A stretch of DNA of 64,000 nucleotides from Cyclaneusma minus (GCA_037179335.1 JAKZHN010000017.1:744001-808000), one strand, 5' to 3'. Numbered from the stretch's first letter, positions 1 to 11,716 are shown. The notes: generated from the letters alone by a model not told the origin. Translations and numbers: made by a program.

Positions 1-715
1 ATGTGCGCTTTGTTGGCGAAGCTGCCAAAGCATAAAATTCCACATCGAATCTTTCATCGAGCAAATCGACGGCATGAGCAGGCTGAGACTGGCGGGAAGT
101 CCTTTGTCAGCTTATTCCGTTTGTTTGCTGGTAGGATTGCAGGAGCTTTATGCAAAAGCTCATGTTGTAATCAGAGCGCATTTCGCAGGATTCCTTCAGC
201 TGCTTCTAAAAGAAGATTGACGGGATTTGATGCCGATAAGGACTGCCTAGTGCATGGGCGATGTCGCCATCCCTCTAAATCTTAGATGGCGGCTGAAAGG
301 CTTTTGCGGGGAACGATAATAGATGGAACTTAGGCTCCAGCTTAACTTTCGGTAAAAAGGCGTTCTTGCCGAGGAAGATAACGACATTTGATGAAGCGTT
401 GACTTTGTGACTTTGAGGCTTTGAGGCTTTGAGGATCGGCCTCGCTTTGCCTCCTTTCGGCTTTCCGAGGCGCCCCGGATTCGCAGTCGTGCGGTTTGCG
501 GAGAAAGGGGCCGCGTCAGGGGAAATGTGGAGAAGTCGCACAAGAAATGTTGGGGACGCCGGGGGCGGCTAGCAGTGAGGTAACCGGTGGTAAGATTTGA
601 CACTTTACCAGCATTCATACTTCATTGGATACATCACTTCCCTTCTGGCTAGCCATTCTAGGTCCTTTCATCCGGTATTACTCGAGTAATTGATTCTGGT
701 CACCAATCCGCAACT
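1..715. other. Left edge, no gene supported
   Basis: Open frames exist on both strands but overlap one another, lack recognisable domains and show no splice sites joining them to anything. A small tandem run of the octamer CTTTGAGG (three copies) lies at about 411-434. The last part is the 3' flank of the leftward DUF4267 gene. Confidence 0.5.
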
Positions 716-1268
716 TTAGGACTCGCCGTTCGCCAGCATCCAAGCTCCAAGGGCCACACAAACAGGAACCACGATCCAATGGTCCCAGGCCTTCTTCGCA
801 ATTCTATAGTTGGTGATCAAGAGCTGTGGAAATATGTTCAGTATATAGCTAAAAACAAAATAGCGCTTCCCGCAAGTGCCTCACCTCCTTCTCCTCTGCC
901 CCAGCCTCGCCAGCCTTCGTCTCACCAACTCGCTTGAAATCACGCATCACGCACCATCCATCAATGACAGGCATAATGGATCCGGCCAGGACGATCATGC
1001 CCACAGCTTTGTCCTGCCTCAGATAGAGACAACCCAGCATTCCCAGCGTCGAGGCAAGGGCTCGGCCGCCAGCAGCGGGGATGAAGGGATTGTCGGCGGC
1101 TGTTTGAGCGGTTTTGCTGGTAGGCGGGAAGCCAAAGGTGCTGGCGTAGGAGACGGGTGAGTAGATCGCCTGGCTGGTCATTGCGACGCCCATAATGCCG
1201 AAGGCGACGCAGGTGCCGCGGGCGGCGGAGAGTGGAGTGATCTCATTAAGTCCGAGGAAGGTAGTCAT
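716..1268 (-). CDS. DUF4267 family small membrane protein, two exons
   Basis: A 163-residue protein read as exon 885-1268 and exon 716-823, joined by a 61-base intron (824-884) with GTGAGG donor and CACAG acceptor. Phase is 0, and the second exon ends in TAA right after a hydrophobic helix. The sequence has the look of DUF4267: a glycine-rich ARGTCVAFGIMGVAM segment near residue 20, a GGRALASTLGMLGCLYLR stretch in the middle and an aspartate in MPVIDGWCVMRDF. Three to four hydrophobic segments suggest an integral membrane protein. The first true ATG is at 1268; the in-frame TTG just upstream is not used. The molecular role of the family is unknown. It is transcribed away from the dihydroorotate dehydrogenase gene, so the two share a 0.77-kb spacer. 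Confidence 0.8.
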
Positions 1269-2034
1269 CGTGTTCAATTTTCAAGGTATATGGTTCGAAG
1301 CTGTCTTCCCACATCAGTGGTTCTAGGCGGCTATTTGGGGGAGAGGAGGAAGACGATCCTGGCCAGGCACCGGCGAATGGATCTGGAAGTTCGTCCAGAC
1401 AGTCGGCAGGGATACGATGTGTCGCATGGCTGGGATTCGTATGATCGCCAGGGCGTGCACGCGTCTCAGCGGCTGGCTATGATGAAACCTGACGCTCGTG
1501 ATGATGAACTTTGTGTGCTGCGGGCTTTTGATTGGAGATAATGTGCCGTCCTGGACACAAAAGCAGCACAGCTTTGTGATCCTCAGCTTCCATTTCCTTC
1601 CATCAGAGCTGATACCGTCATCATATCATATCATTTCCATCTTCCCCACGGCCGATCAGCTGCATAGGGCGGCTGACTGGCAGCCTCGACCCCACAATAC
1701 ACTCGAGATGGTCTTCCCCTGCACCCCAGCTGAACGGTCGAGCCACCCCCACAGTCGGTGTTTATGATATCCGCTTGAATTTCTGATTGGCCTTGGGTTG
1801 AATGCAGCCTTTTTGCTCTATCGGAAGATCTCTTAGCTGCCACATTGAAAATTGCAAAATTCCAGCCACAATTGCAAGCACAGACCAAGCGCAGACCGGT
1901 TTTCGCACGCAAGCCACACGGGCCAGGTCGCTTGCGCGGGCCACTTCGCTTTCGCCCACCACGTAGTGGTGGGAATCCCAAAGGGCCCACGATTATCGCG
2001 AAGACCACCACGCACGTCGACTTCCACGGGAACT
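1269..2034. promoter_or_regulatory. Divergent intergenic promoter region
   Basis: This 766-base spacer separates the start codons of two divergent genes and must carry both promoters. I see no clear TATA box. The open frame of the rightward gene continues upstream to an ATG at 1852, so part of the spacer could be coding if that upstream start is used. Confidence 0.5.
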
Positions 2035-3489
2035 ATGCGGCCTCCAAGAGCTCGAGCTCTTCCGCTCGCGCCAATTCGAGCTCGTCTTACTTGCCGCACG
2101 CCATTCCCGTCATTCTCTCCGCTAAACCGTACCGCGGCGCGCCATGCCTCGACTTCAACCTCCACCAGCAACGTAGCCCGGCGCGCGCGAAACTACGCAT
2201 ACGGCACATCCCTCGCCCTCGTTCTTACCTTCGGCTATCTTTATGTCACCGATACTCGCGCCACTATCCACCAGTGGCTTCTGACCCCGACTGTTCGCTG
2301 GCTCTACCCCGATGCGGAAGAGGCTCATGAGAAGGGGACGAAGGCCTTGAAGCTGCTCTGGCAGTTTGGTCTACACCCACGCGAGCGAGGACAAGATGAG
2401 AAGAAAGACCTGGCCATCGAGGTCTTTGGATACGAGCTCAACAACCCCATTGGCATAAGTGCTGGCCTTGACAAGCATGCAGACATCCCAGATGTTCTCA
2501 TGGCAATGGGGCCAGCCGTGGTTGAGGTTGGAGGTATAACACCTCGACCCCAGGAGGGTAATCCGAAACCGCGAGTCTTCAGGATCCCCAGCCAGAATGC
2601 CATCGTCAACAGATACGGTCTGAACTCAGAGGGTGCCGATGCGGTGGCTCAGATCTTGCGAGAACGGGTTCGCCTCTTTGCCTACAGTCACGGCTACGGC
2701 CTCGGCCCTGATGGCGAAGCAGCAATCTTGAACGGAGCAGCAGGCGTACCTCCTGGTAGTCTGACTAAAGGGAAACTGCTTGCTGTACAGGTTGCCAAAA
2801 ACAAAGATACCCCTGAAAACGACATCCAGGCGGTGACTGACGATTGTGTCTATTGTGTGGACCGACTGGCGCCTTACGCTGATATACTGGTTGTGAATGT
2901 CAGCTCCCCCAATACACCCGGCTTGAGAACATTGCAAAGCGTCAAGCCCCTGACAACGCTGCTCCAAGGCGTAGTCGCTGCTGCCCAGAACACTCGGAGG
3001 GCTGAGAAGCCGAAAGTGATGGTCAAAGTCTCTCCAGACGAAGATGAGGACTCCCAGATCGAGGGCATCGTGGAAGCCATCTGGAGAAGCGGGGTGGACG
3101 GAGTCATAGTAGGAAACACCACGAAACGACGAACAGGGCTGATCGCAGACGGCGAAACGCTGTCTCAAAAAGAGTGGCAGGCACTGCAAGAGCAAGGAGG
3201 CTACTCTGGACCGCAGATGTTTGAGCGAACAAAGTCTTTGGTCAAGAGATACAGAAGTCTCCTCGATCAGGGACCTGGTGCTGTCATCGAGGACCGCGAG
3301 GGCATCCCCAAATCGGAGAAGTCAAAGGTTATTTTTGCAACTGGGGGCATCACGAACGGACGCCAAGCACTGGAGGTTTTGAATGCCGGAGCAAGCGTGG
3401 CAATGGTGTACACAACGATGGTATATGGAGGAGCCGGAACCATCACTCGCATCAAGAGGGAGATGCGAGAAGAAATCCAAAAGAAATGA
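2035..3489 (+). CDS. pyrE: Dihydroorotate dehydrogenase (quinone), mitochondrial
   Basis: Class 2 dihydroorotate dehydrogenase, 484 residues from the ATG at 2035, single exon. It oxidises dihydroorotate to orotate in pyrimidine synthesis and passes electrons to ubiquinone at the inner mitochondrial membrane. The N-terminus is rich in Arg, Ser and Pro like a matrix presequence and is followed by one membrane helix (about residues 58-75), the usual arrangement of class 2 enzymes. FMN and substrate motifs are present: NRYGLNSEG (near 191), NVSSPNTPGLR (near 288, with the catalytic serine), IVGNTTKRR and ATGGITNGRQA (near 435). An in-frame ATG at 1852 would add 61 residues unlike any presequence I know, so I prefer 2035. 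The single unbroken frame makes the call secure; only the start is open. Confidence 0.93.
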   Translation: MRPPRARALPLAPIRARLTCRTPFPSFSPLNRTAARHASTSTSTSNVARRARNYAYGTSLALVLTFGYLYVTDTRATIHQWLLTPTVRWLYPDAEEAHEKGTKALKLLWQFGLHPRERGQDEKKDLAIEVFGYELNNPIGISAGLDKHADIPDVLMAMGPAVVEVGGITPRPQEGNPKPRVFRIPSQNAIVNRYGLNSEGADAVAQILRERVRLFAYSHGYGLGPDGEAAILNGAAGVPPGSLTKGKLLAVQVAKNKDTPENDIQAVTDDCVYCVDRLAPYADILVVNVSSPNTPGLRTLQSVKPLTTLLQGVVAAAQNTRRAEKPKVMVKVSPDEDEDSQIEGIVEAIWRSGVDGVIVGNTTKRRTGLIADGETLSQKEWQALQEQGGYSGPQMFERTKSLVKRYRSLLDQGPGAVIEDREGIPKSEKSKVIFATGGITNGRQALEVLNAGASVAMVYTTMVYGGAGTITRIKREMREEIQKK

Positions 3490-6041
3490 ACATTGCTGTC
3501 TTTGTCAACGAACTCCAGATTCAAACAACTACATAGTTCCCAGATCCTGGTTAGGAACTGCGTGCCTTGCCTGCTCTCCTATATCACATGAAAATAGCCA
3601 AACAGCCAAGGAGTCCGAGGTCGGGCTATGAAAGTTTCGGGTAGGTGCTTTCAAGCCTTTCAATAACCAAGTTTTGGGAGATTACGCAAGTAAAACAGCC
3701 ACACGAAATAAAATCGGCACGTCGTTGAAACTTCAGAGGCTGAACAGCAGAATGTGACTCAACCGCAGGTTCTTCTCATAGGCAAGATCCCCACGCTTCC
3801 CCGCAAGAATATCTTGACCGCGAGGCTGCAGGCTATCCTGCGTCGTCTTCGGCATTGATTAGAGCAAATGAAAGGGCACCCGGTGGCTTCCATCGAACTA
3901 CCCTAGACCACCTACTCTAGCAACACTCTAGGCATGATGGCGGGCCGTGGACGCCAGCGGTAGGACTTTAGCCTCTCAGCACATGCCATAAAGTCTGGGG
4001 AAGAGGGGCAGGTTTCTGACGGCACATAACTGAACTGCGCCAGCGGCTTTCAGGCCGAGGCTCGCGGCTCACTCAACCTTTTTTTTTGACTTCTTGAAGC
4101 TTTCCTTGATGAAAATCTTAAATGTGTGGAGTGTAGCATGCCGATCGACATGGAGCTACGGGAGAGCGAAGTTTATGTCAATCATGCATTTTCTAGCTTC
4201 CCCGTTCCCGACCACCGGACTGGCATTTTGAGGTCTGGGGAAAAAGCAACGGGCTCCGAATTCTGTGCAGACGTCAAACATTTATCGAATTAAGCGTACG
4301 AAATAGGAAATAATGCGACTGTATGTGTTATTTCGGAGTCTTCCAGGAAACGCAAATCGAATACGAAAGCACAAATTTCCAAATTCGATGTCCTTTAGCC
4401 ACGCTGGCCAGCTTGGCAGCCGCCTCGTTCTTTCAATGTTTAGCGACATCACATATGGATCCTTATGGGGGAAGCCGGTGTGCCGAGATTGATGAATGGG
4501 ATTGGCGGCATGGGAGTCTGGCTAAACGTCGGTTGTCTGGGCTTCTCCACGTCTTTCGAGTTCCCCACATTGCCGCATTTGAATTGCGGATTGTGGAGTC
4601 GAGAGATGTGAGACCACCGCGATAGACCCGAGAAAGTGATAAGGCGGTTGGAGGCAGCGGCTTTTCGAGGGGCTTCCATTCCTGAGTTGTGATAATCAGA
4701 TCATGATTTTTTTCTGCTTTGTTTTTGCACATGTATCGTCGTTGCTTGCCAAGGCAAGTTCGATGCGCCTGAGACGTCGGGGTTGAGTTCAATACTTAAG
4801 AAACATCGATGAAGCCACGGAAAAAAAAAAGGGGGTCGTCGACAGAAACCGTGCCCTGAGCCTTTCGCTCGGCCTTTGACGAGATCACTGTGTGTACCTT
4901 GCTGCTTGCATCCATCTATCAGATTCGATGATAGACCCATCCGCGCCCCGTACATGTATCGCAACATCCCCGGAGATCAGGTCGCAGCATTCTGTCATTC
5001 GAACCCCATGGGCAGGGACTGGGAGCATCGCCTCATTCCTGCTGCCGAGCACACCCGCCATGCAATAATATCTGGGGAGATGTCTTAGGTGCGAGAGGAG
5101 ATCGATCGGGTGCAGGGCGCTTTTGCATGTGGACGGAAAGCTAGATTTCTGGTTAAGCTGGTCCCCAAAAAGCCAGATAAGAGCATTCAGGCAGGATCTT
5201 TTGCACATCTTTCTCGCAGCTGTGACTGGAGGCCCAGCTGAAGGAGCTGCAGTCACGGTCATGGCGCCTGGGGCTGACTCGTCTGAGTCTCTCCATCGAG
5301 TTCCGAGCTGGCTAGGACTAGGACTGAAGAAGCAGTAATTCGTCAGCTAGAGCGAGTTATAGCTGCAAGAACTGGTGCACACGAGACGGAAAACGTGGGG
5401 AACTTATCAAGGAGAGTTTGTCCGAGGATGACCCCTTTGGGGCAAGGGCGGCCCCACCAAGCACGTCGATATGATCAAATTTGATGTCTGCAAATTAGAA
5501 AGCACACCTCAGTTCCCCGGATTCCGTTGGATCGCACAAGCAGAGTTGCGAGAAGTTGCAGGCCCGACGCCTGGCCTGCCCCCCATTTCCGGCGCAAGAG
5601 CTCGCTCCCGTTTTTGCCCGTCATTCGCGCCCCAGGCTCTCCTCAGCACCGGTGACTTGGCTACACGACGAAATATCTGGCCCAGTTGCAAAAATAGTCG
5701 GCGCCGATTCTTTTCCCCACGCAGCGTGGGCAGGCTAGCCTCGTCCGGGCCTTGTGCATATTCCCCCAAATATCGGCAGGCACCGCCTTACCGCTTCTGC
5801 GCTTCCCAGGCGCGCAAAAGTCCCCACGCCGTGCTCGCCCAGTCCTTCAAATAGGCCCGGCTCCCTCGCTCCAAGGCACCAAAGTCTGACCACCACCGAT
5901 TCGCGACTCCCGCCAACCGCCAACGTCACCCTAGCGGAACCACGAAGCGTGCACCCAAGAGGCACCGCGAAATCCGACACCGCGAAGCGCACCACTACCA
6001 TACACCCGAGCGAGCCCCCCGAACGCTGCGGCGGCCGTCAC
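3490..6041. other. Intergenic spacer upstream of creA
   Basis: About 2.5 kb without a gene I can support. The open frames here are short, overlap on both strands and have no domains. One copy of the palindrome TACATGTA lies at 4951-4958. The last 0.6 kb is C-rich, is open in the creA frame from 5754, and is most simply the promoter and 5' leader of creA. Confidence 0.55.
5395..5635. promoter_or_regulatory. Candidate CreA/Mig1 sites upstream of creA
   Basis: Three matches to the CreA core SYGGRG lie 0.4-0.65 kb upstream of the creA start: GTGGGG at 5395-5400, CCCCAC (minus-strand GTGGGG) at 5452-5457 and CCCCAG at 5630-5635. Paired sites and autoregulation are known for creA in aspergilli. 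The motif is short and degenerate, so chance occurrence cannot be excluded. Confidence 0.35.
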
Positions 6042-7313
6042 ATGCAACGCGCTTCGTCGGCAGTAGATTTTAAAAATCTGCTGAATCCCCAGTCCACGGT
6101 CGAGCAGCAGCAGGAGGAGGCCCGCCAGAAGCTCGCGCTCCTGGCCCAGCAGCAGAAGGAGGCCGAGATGGCTGCCGCCAGCATGATGCCGACCATGATT
6201 GGCGGTGGCCAGCAGCATGGAGGAGAGGAACGCCCCGACCTGCCTCGCCCCTACAAGTGCCCGCTCTGCGACAAGGCCTTCCACCGTCTCGAACACCAGA
6301 CCCGCCACATCAGGACGCACACGGGCGAGAAGCCGCACGTCTGCCAGTTCCCCGGCTGCACGAAGCGCTTCTCGAGATCCGACGAGCTGACCCGGCACTC
6401 GAGGATACACAACAACCCCAACTCGCGGAGGAGCAACAAGAACCAGCAGGGGAATGGCGTAATGCAGGACGGTGCGATGGCCACGATGATGCCGCCACCA
6501 GCCTCCATGTCAAGATCTGCTCCAGCTTCTGCCATCGGCTCGCCCAACGTTTCGCCGCCGCATTCCTACTCCTACTCGAACCTCATACCCTCGGCTCTGA
6601 ATCCTTCTTATGGACGAAGTATGGGAGGAAGCCCGAATGGTAGCCAGACGCCGATGGATATCAACTTATTGGCCACTGCTGCAACTCAGGTCGAGCGGGA
6701 TAGCATGCCAGCTCCCCACATCCCGCACCATGGCAGCTCGAGACATCACCCGTATTACAGCCATAGCAGCCACAGCAGCCGGAATCACCTGCCATCTCTA
6801 TCCGCCTACGCGATGTCCCGATCACATTCGCACGAGACCGAAAACGACGACCACTACGCCCACCGCCACGTAAAACGAAGTCGGCCAAATTCCCCGCAAT
6901 CCACGGCTCCATCGTCACCTACATTCTCTCACGACTCCCTATCGCCAACTCCAGATCACACCCCACTAGCCACGCCAGCCCACTCTCCCCGTCTAAGACC
7001 CTACGGTGGCGGCTATGATCTCCCCGGCATTCGCAATTTGTCTCTCTCTCACACCCCAGCATTAGCACCAATGGAGCCTGCTCACGTGGACGGCCAATAC
7101 CACGCCAATTCCACTCCAACGACAGCCCCACGCAGCGGCCTCACCATCAGCGACATCATGTCGAGACCAGATGGAACGCAACGCAAACTGCCTGTTCCAC
7201 AGGTTCCAAAGGTGGCGGTGCAGGATCTGCATGGCACGAGCGAGCTGACGAATTCAGGCCAGAGTTCTACGACGGGCTCGGTTGCTGGAGGCGATCTCAT
7301 GGATCGGATTTGA
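6042..7313 (+). CDS. creA: Carbon catabolite repressor CreA (C2H2 zinc finger)
   Basis: A 423-residue, intronless CreA/Mig1 orthologue that represses genes for alternative carbon sources when glucose is present. Two tandem C2H2 fingers sit at about residues 70-92 (YKCPLCDKAFHRLEHQTRH) and 98-122 (with FSRSDELTRHSRIH), joined by the TGEKPH linker. The N-terminal VDFKNLLNPQ, a glutamine-rich coil at residues 20-45, IRNLSLSHTPALAPMEP and the C-terminal SDIMSRPDGTQRKLPVPQVP block are hallmarks of Pezizomycotina CreA. I start at 6042 because conserved sequence begins there; the frame is open further upstream to 5754 but that part is not conserved-looking. The middle is low in complexity (Ser, His, Pro). 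Nuclear; likely autoregulated through upstream SYGGRG sites. Confidence 0.95.
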   Translation: MQRASSAVDFKNLLNPQSTVEQQQEEARQKLALLAQQQKEAEMAAASMMPTMIGGGQQHGGEERPDLPRPYKCPLCDKAFHRLEHQTRHIRTHTGEKPHVCQFPGCTKRFSRSDELTRHSRIHNNPNSRRSNKNQQGNGVMQDGAMATMMPPPASMSRSAPASAIGSPNVSPPHSYSYSNLIPSALNPSYGRSMGGSPNGSQTPMDINLLATAATQVERDSMPAPHIPHHGSSRHHPYYSHSSHSSRNHLPSLSAYAMSRSHSHETENDDHYAHRHVKRSRPNSPQSTAPSSPTFSHDSLSPTPDHTPLATPAHSPRLRPYGGGYDLPGIRNLSLSHTPALAPMEPAHVDGQYHANSTPTTAPRSGLTISDIMSRPDGTQRKLPVPQVPKVAVQDLHGTSELTNSGQSSTTGSVAGGDLMDRI

Positions 7314-10090
7314 GCTGCAGCGGCGCGAGTGAATATGGATTTTACGACGCTTGATGAGAACGAAAACGCCCCTCCTCTTCTCTCAATATCTTTGGGCAAC
7401 GTCCGCGCAATCATTAGATGAGAGGGACTCGAGAAATATCCTGCCGATGTATCAGCCTACGTCCCAACTCTTCCGGAAACGTTTTTGTCGAGTCCTTAGA
7501 AGGTCCACTCTCCTCCGATTTTCTTACCTTTTTGCGCGGTTGTATACAAATAGAGCATTAATGGCTAGCGATTAGAAGAGCGTTATAGACTACATTGGAA
7601 GGGTTTTCAATTCCTTTTGCAGAAGGAGACCTTTATTGCAGAAATTCCCCTCCTACATTTCTTTTTTTCGGTTGCTTTTCAATGCTCGTTGTTCAGCGCA
7701 GCAATCTCTAGATGGTTTAGAGAAATTAGAAAGGGTTGATCAAACGTCGGAGCACTTGCGGGGTTCATGTGTGGATTGGATGGGTATCACAGCATGGCGC
7801 ATGGGAATTACACATTGGTAGAGTTCGGGGAATACATGGGAAGAGATTATAGATTTGAGAGGGGGAGGATTAGAAAGAAACATTGCATGGAGTGGTATTT
7901 GCTGAGAATGCAGGGTGTGGAAAGAAGGGGGGAATGTGCTGTGGGGATCGGTTGGTGTGGCTCTACTAGACAGACGATAGAGGGAGGAGAAAAAAGCAGA
8001 ATTGTTCTACAAATTGTTCTACACTTGCTCCAGCTCTCCCACATGCGAGTCCTTGATGCGAGTGACTGGGCCTGGAAACATCTTCAATATCTTACTACTT
8101 CACACTCTCGAGGCCATATGTGTAACCGGTAGGCATTGCCTCGCATGAGGCGTCAACCATTCATGCTCACAGTGGTCTGATATTTCTTGCTTCCCCTCTC
8201 AATGTTCATGCAAGATGCTGATTGCTGAATCACTGGATCAGGCCACAGCACCCCGGAAGCATGTATCTACCTTCGTAAATTCGTAGTCACGGATGAATAC
8301 TGAAGGCCCCAAAGATATTCATGATCAGGATCTTCAAGTGGTCTCTTCGTGTCTTGTCTGCTTCGTGTCTTGTCTGCTTCGTCACGTTGTGATGCCATTC
8401 AAGGATGAAGTGAAGGAACTTCCGACTCGACGATACTTGAGTGAGTCTCTGACTATAAATCTTTGGACAAACTAGGTACATCTCCATCAACTCGGATCTC
8501 TTCTCATTCTATATCCAAAGATGAATCACTTCCTTCGGTGACTTTGGTTCCCAGAAATTCACAAAACGGAGGTGAGGCGTTTACTCATCAGGAGTCGAAG
8601 ATGCAGACGATGCATCCGGATAAATGTCTTGCAGGAAGACGCCAGAATGAAGATGCAGCAGGCTGTGGATGACTGGCCGGACTTTACTTGGCAAGTCTCG
8701 CAATATCAAACTTGCCAGCTGCCCGGATATTAAAAAGAGGGGTCTTTGGGGTCGGGGACGGGCCGTTATGCACGACATAGTTCGATCTTTTCGGAGTATT
8801 AAAATCAATAAGATATCCGAGGATTGCATTGCAGCATTCAAGCCTTTAATTTGGTATTGCTTGGCTTGAGAAGTTTAACATTAACACACAGCCGGCTAGC
8901 AAAGCCGTTATTACCCTGGGTAAGTATCCTAAATTGTGTGGTTTCACTGATTCCTCGAGTACAGACATGTGTTGCGACGCTGCCAAAGACTTCGCAGATC
9001 CTCACCTCCATTCCCCCTATCCCCCATCAAAATATCTATACAATCAATGCGGTATCACTAAGCCCACCCCATCATGCAAAGACGCCAAGAATCCAGATTG
9101 TCTTCGAAATCCCCGAGCTCCCCACAGGTACAACAAAGACCATCCCATTACATCATACCCTAGAGAAAGATCATGGTCCTTTCAAGTGATACAAAGTACT
9201 GGGACAAAGCACGACAAAGGCACTTTCCCCGTTTTCCCCCCGCATGAATGAAATGCATTGTTTCTTCTCCACATCAAAAGACGTCTGTTCCTGCAAACAG
9301 ATAAACCCCCTTGATCCTTTGACCCCAGATGGCGTGTTCCTGAGGATTCAATGCGGAGCTGACGGGTGGGATCTGTGTAACGCCAGATCTATTTCGAACC
9401 AGCAAGTCTCCGATTGGTGTGGGTGACTGACTTGGTGTGAAGCGAAACCACTCATGTTGGATGTTCGAGGCTCTTCGGACCGGAACCTGAATCATACAGG
9501 TACCACCGAGCCGGATAAATCATCGGCAGAATTGGGGCAGGGGACTGCGGCAGCTTGGCCGATCCGGAGCATAGAAGTTGGGGCGCAGGAATGGATGGAT
9601 GGGTAAGGTAGAGGTACAGTTGGAAGTTGTCCAGCCTCACGGGCTTCTGCGAAACGGGGCACGGCTATCATCAACATTGAATATAGAGCTAGCTAGAGCC
9701 TCAGCACAAATTCTCGTGACTCTGCCTTCCTGATTGGCGGGAAAATCTTACGGAGACACAATCTTCCGTGTTGTTCCACATGCTTTGTACCTTATTCTAC
9801 CCCTGAGATGACAAGGCATTAAAGGCAATGTGCCAATGATAGATATGTTTCTTCGGAGACGGAGCGTAGGAGGTATGTTCATTGTCCCTGATCATCCGCA
9901 TTTTCTCGGAGCAGCCATGATAGGAGGGTCGCACAAAGAGTCGTGCGAGTGTGTGGGGAATCCGGATGCGGGGGTTGTGTTTCCCGGAGAGGGGTGGGGA
10001 CTGGGGTATCGCGAGATGATCGAGATTAGAGTGACGAATGCGGGGTGGAACCGTGAAGGGGAAGCATATGAGCAGATTTCTGAAGTGCAT
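7314..10090. other. Intergenic stretch downstream of creA
   Basis: The first few hundred bases are the likely creA 3' UTR. After that I find only short overlapping frames without domains. A spliceable pair (GTAAGT donor near 8920, TACAG acceptor near 8964) exists but joins nothing recognisable. No repeat structure was seen before 10,091. Confidence 0.45.
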
Positions 10091-10350
10091 TGGAGTTGAA
10101 GTTGCTTTTGAGTTTGGAGTTGAAGATGAAGTTGGCAAGTTGAAGTTGGGTTTGAAGTTGGGCCTGAAGCTGCTAAATTGAAGTTCTTGAGTTGAAGATG
10201 AAGTTGTGAAGTTGAACTTGGACTTGAAATTGAAGCAGGCTAAGTTGAAGTTGTGCTTGACCTTTGAAGTTGGAGCTGCCGAGTTATAGCTGCCGAGTTG
10301 AAGTTGCGCTTGAATTCGAAGCTGCCAAGTCGAAGCTGTCAAGCTGAAGC
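10091..10350. repeat. Degenerate GTTGAAGTTG minisatellite
   Basis: About 260 bases are built from imperfect copies of a GTTGAA / AAGTTG unit (for example AGTTGAAGTTG, GAGTTGAAGATGAAGTTG, TTGAAGTTGGGCCTGAAGCTG). The spacing between units varies, with 6- and 9-base steps common. Purines dominate the plus strand. The repeat is open on the minus strand and would give an asparagine, leucine and phenylalanine-rich peptide, which I take as a by-product. Confidence 0.8.
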
Positions 10351-10810
10351 CGGTCATCTCTCAAAACTTAGATTTGTGATTCCTGGCACTACCACACTAA
10401 CCCGGAGACCCTTTGAGGCCCTGCTAGAGAGCGTCGGGGACAACTTTTTCTTAGAATCGACCCAGCAGGCCGGCTGGTTCATATGCCAGGGGATAGTGAT
10501 GTTATATGTCTTCATCCTCTGTTTCGACTGCGCTGAGCTTTAGCTTTACCAGTTCTTGATATCTCGTTGTGTGGATCGTTCCCTATTGACGAGATCTTGT
10601 TCCGTCGAGCTACTTGCGCTGCCCCCAATTCCTTGGAACGGCCCCCGTGGTGACCCTCTCAGTCTCACCTCCTTTCATCCAGTCTCTCCCCTACATCTCG
10701 TCTTCCCTCTAACTCGCTTGTTTCTGCGTCCTCGGTCATACAAGCCTAGTGAGGCTATTTTTCACTAAGCAGCCACCTCCTCTAATTTAGAAAGGAGGTC
10801 CTCGTGCTAA

Positions 10811-10910
10811 TAGCGCAAGCCCTGCGCATTGCACAGACATCGACGTGCAACAAAAGAGAAACCCAAGGGACCGTCTTTTTGTAGCACATCGACAAGCTCA
10901 CCTCCTTCTT
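10811..10910 (+). repeat. Left arm of an inverted repeat pair
   Basis: This ~100-base block is matched, in reverse complement, by 11,717-11,823 at roughly 80% identity by eye. The shared landmarks, in order, are GCGCAAGCC, CTGCGCATTGC-like, a CGACGTGCAACAAAAGA core, TCTTTTTG and AGCACATC-ACAAGCTCACCTC. The arms lie about 0.8 kb apart. Without a transposase or clear target duplication, I call it a repeat and not a named element. Confidence 0.65.
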
Positions 10911-11036
10911 CTCGTGAGCACCCATGCCTCGCCCGCCTTATTTTCGGCATGTCGACATCTTCACACCCCGCCTCCAACCCCAACTGAATTCTTGCAAGCA
11001 GCCGTCTTCTGTGACTCAGGGAAAGGGCCGGGCGAG

Positions 11037-11077
11037 GATGGCGCAGGCGCTGCGCAAACGTCGACGTGCAACAAACC
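11037..11077 (+). repeat. Third partial copy of the inverted-repeat core
   Basis: A direct-orientation copy of the first part of the left arm: ATGGCGCAGGCG followed by CTGCGCAAACG and the CGACGTGCAACAAA core. It lies between the two inverted arms, so the core occurs three times in 1 kb. Confidence 0.6.
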
Positions 11078-11511
11078 GTACCCAGTCAAGTTCGATGAGA
11101 AAGACTCCGCGAGAAGTACCCAGGGCTGTCAGAAGAATCATCCCAGGCATTTCAGAAATATCAATCAGGCTCCTCGACTTCCTTCTGAGACCCGACAAAG
11201 CCTTTGCTAGTAGGTAGGTATGGATGGACATGGGAGATAAGCAGCAAAATGCCAGGTTCTAACGAGCCTACGAGGCCAGTAAAAAGGGGCTCACGAGCTC
11301 AAAAAACACCCAAAAAGCTTCGCACACCAAGTGACCAAACTCCGGTGTCAAACATCTCCAATAAACAGTCTCCAAAAACTCTTCAAAAAGAAAGGCCACG
11401 CAAGCCAAAAAAAAAAGACAAAAAGAAAGAAAGGCAAAACAAAATGGTACAGGCGCCCCATGTAAACCCCGGCTTAGGGAAATTATGCGATATATATTTT
11501 CTTTTATTTAT

Positions 11512-11612
11512 TCCCAGGAAAGCGGATCGAACCTGGGCGCTTTGAATTCTTTAGGCAAAGAAGACTTACACCGAAGTGCAGTAACCATTGCGCTAAAGAG
11601 CTTATAACCGCT
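11512..11612 (-). other. tRNA-like relic with A- and B-box
   Basis: On the minus strand TTAGCGCAATGGTTA matches a Pol III A box and, about 60 bases on, GGTTCGATCC matches a B box. A tRNA cannot be folded: the anticodon arm does not pair well, and the T-stem CCAGG finds its partner CCTGG only after five extra bases. It is therefore a tRNA-derived relic or the head of a SINE-like repeat next to the right inverted arm. Confidence 0.45.
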
Positions 11613-11716
11613 TATGAGAGGATGCTTGGGGATGAGGGTTATGAGGCATGGCAAGGCTGCGCGGGCTTTGGAGAGCGAGGCTGGGGGGCGGGAGAGGTTT
11701 GGCGAGATGGGGCGGT

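Noticed and set aside
1852..2034. N-terminal extension of dihydroorotate dehydrogenase
   Set aside because: The 61 extra residues do not look like a presequence, while the next ATG starts a basic, Ser-rich one. Not excluded without transcripts.
4985..5000. Minus-strand GGGGTTCGAATGA resembling a tRNA B box
   Set aside because: No A box or foldable tRNA lies at the required distance.
5754..6041. Upstream in-frame extension of creA
   Set aside because: Open only because the leader is GC-rich. Conserved CreA sequence begins at the ATG at 6042.
9797..10357. 186-codon minus-strand frame across the minisatellite
   Set aside because: Its composition is explained by the GTTGAA repeat and it has no domain.
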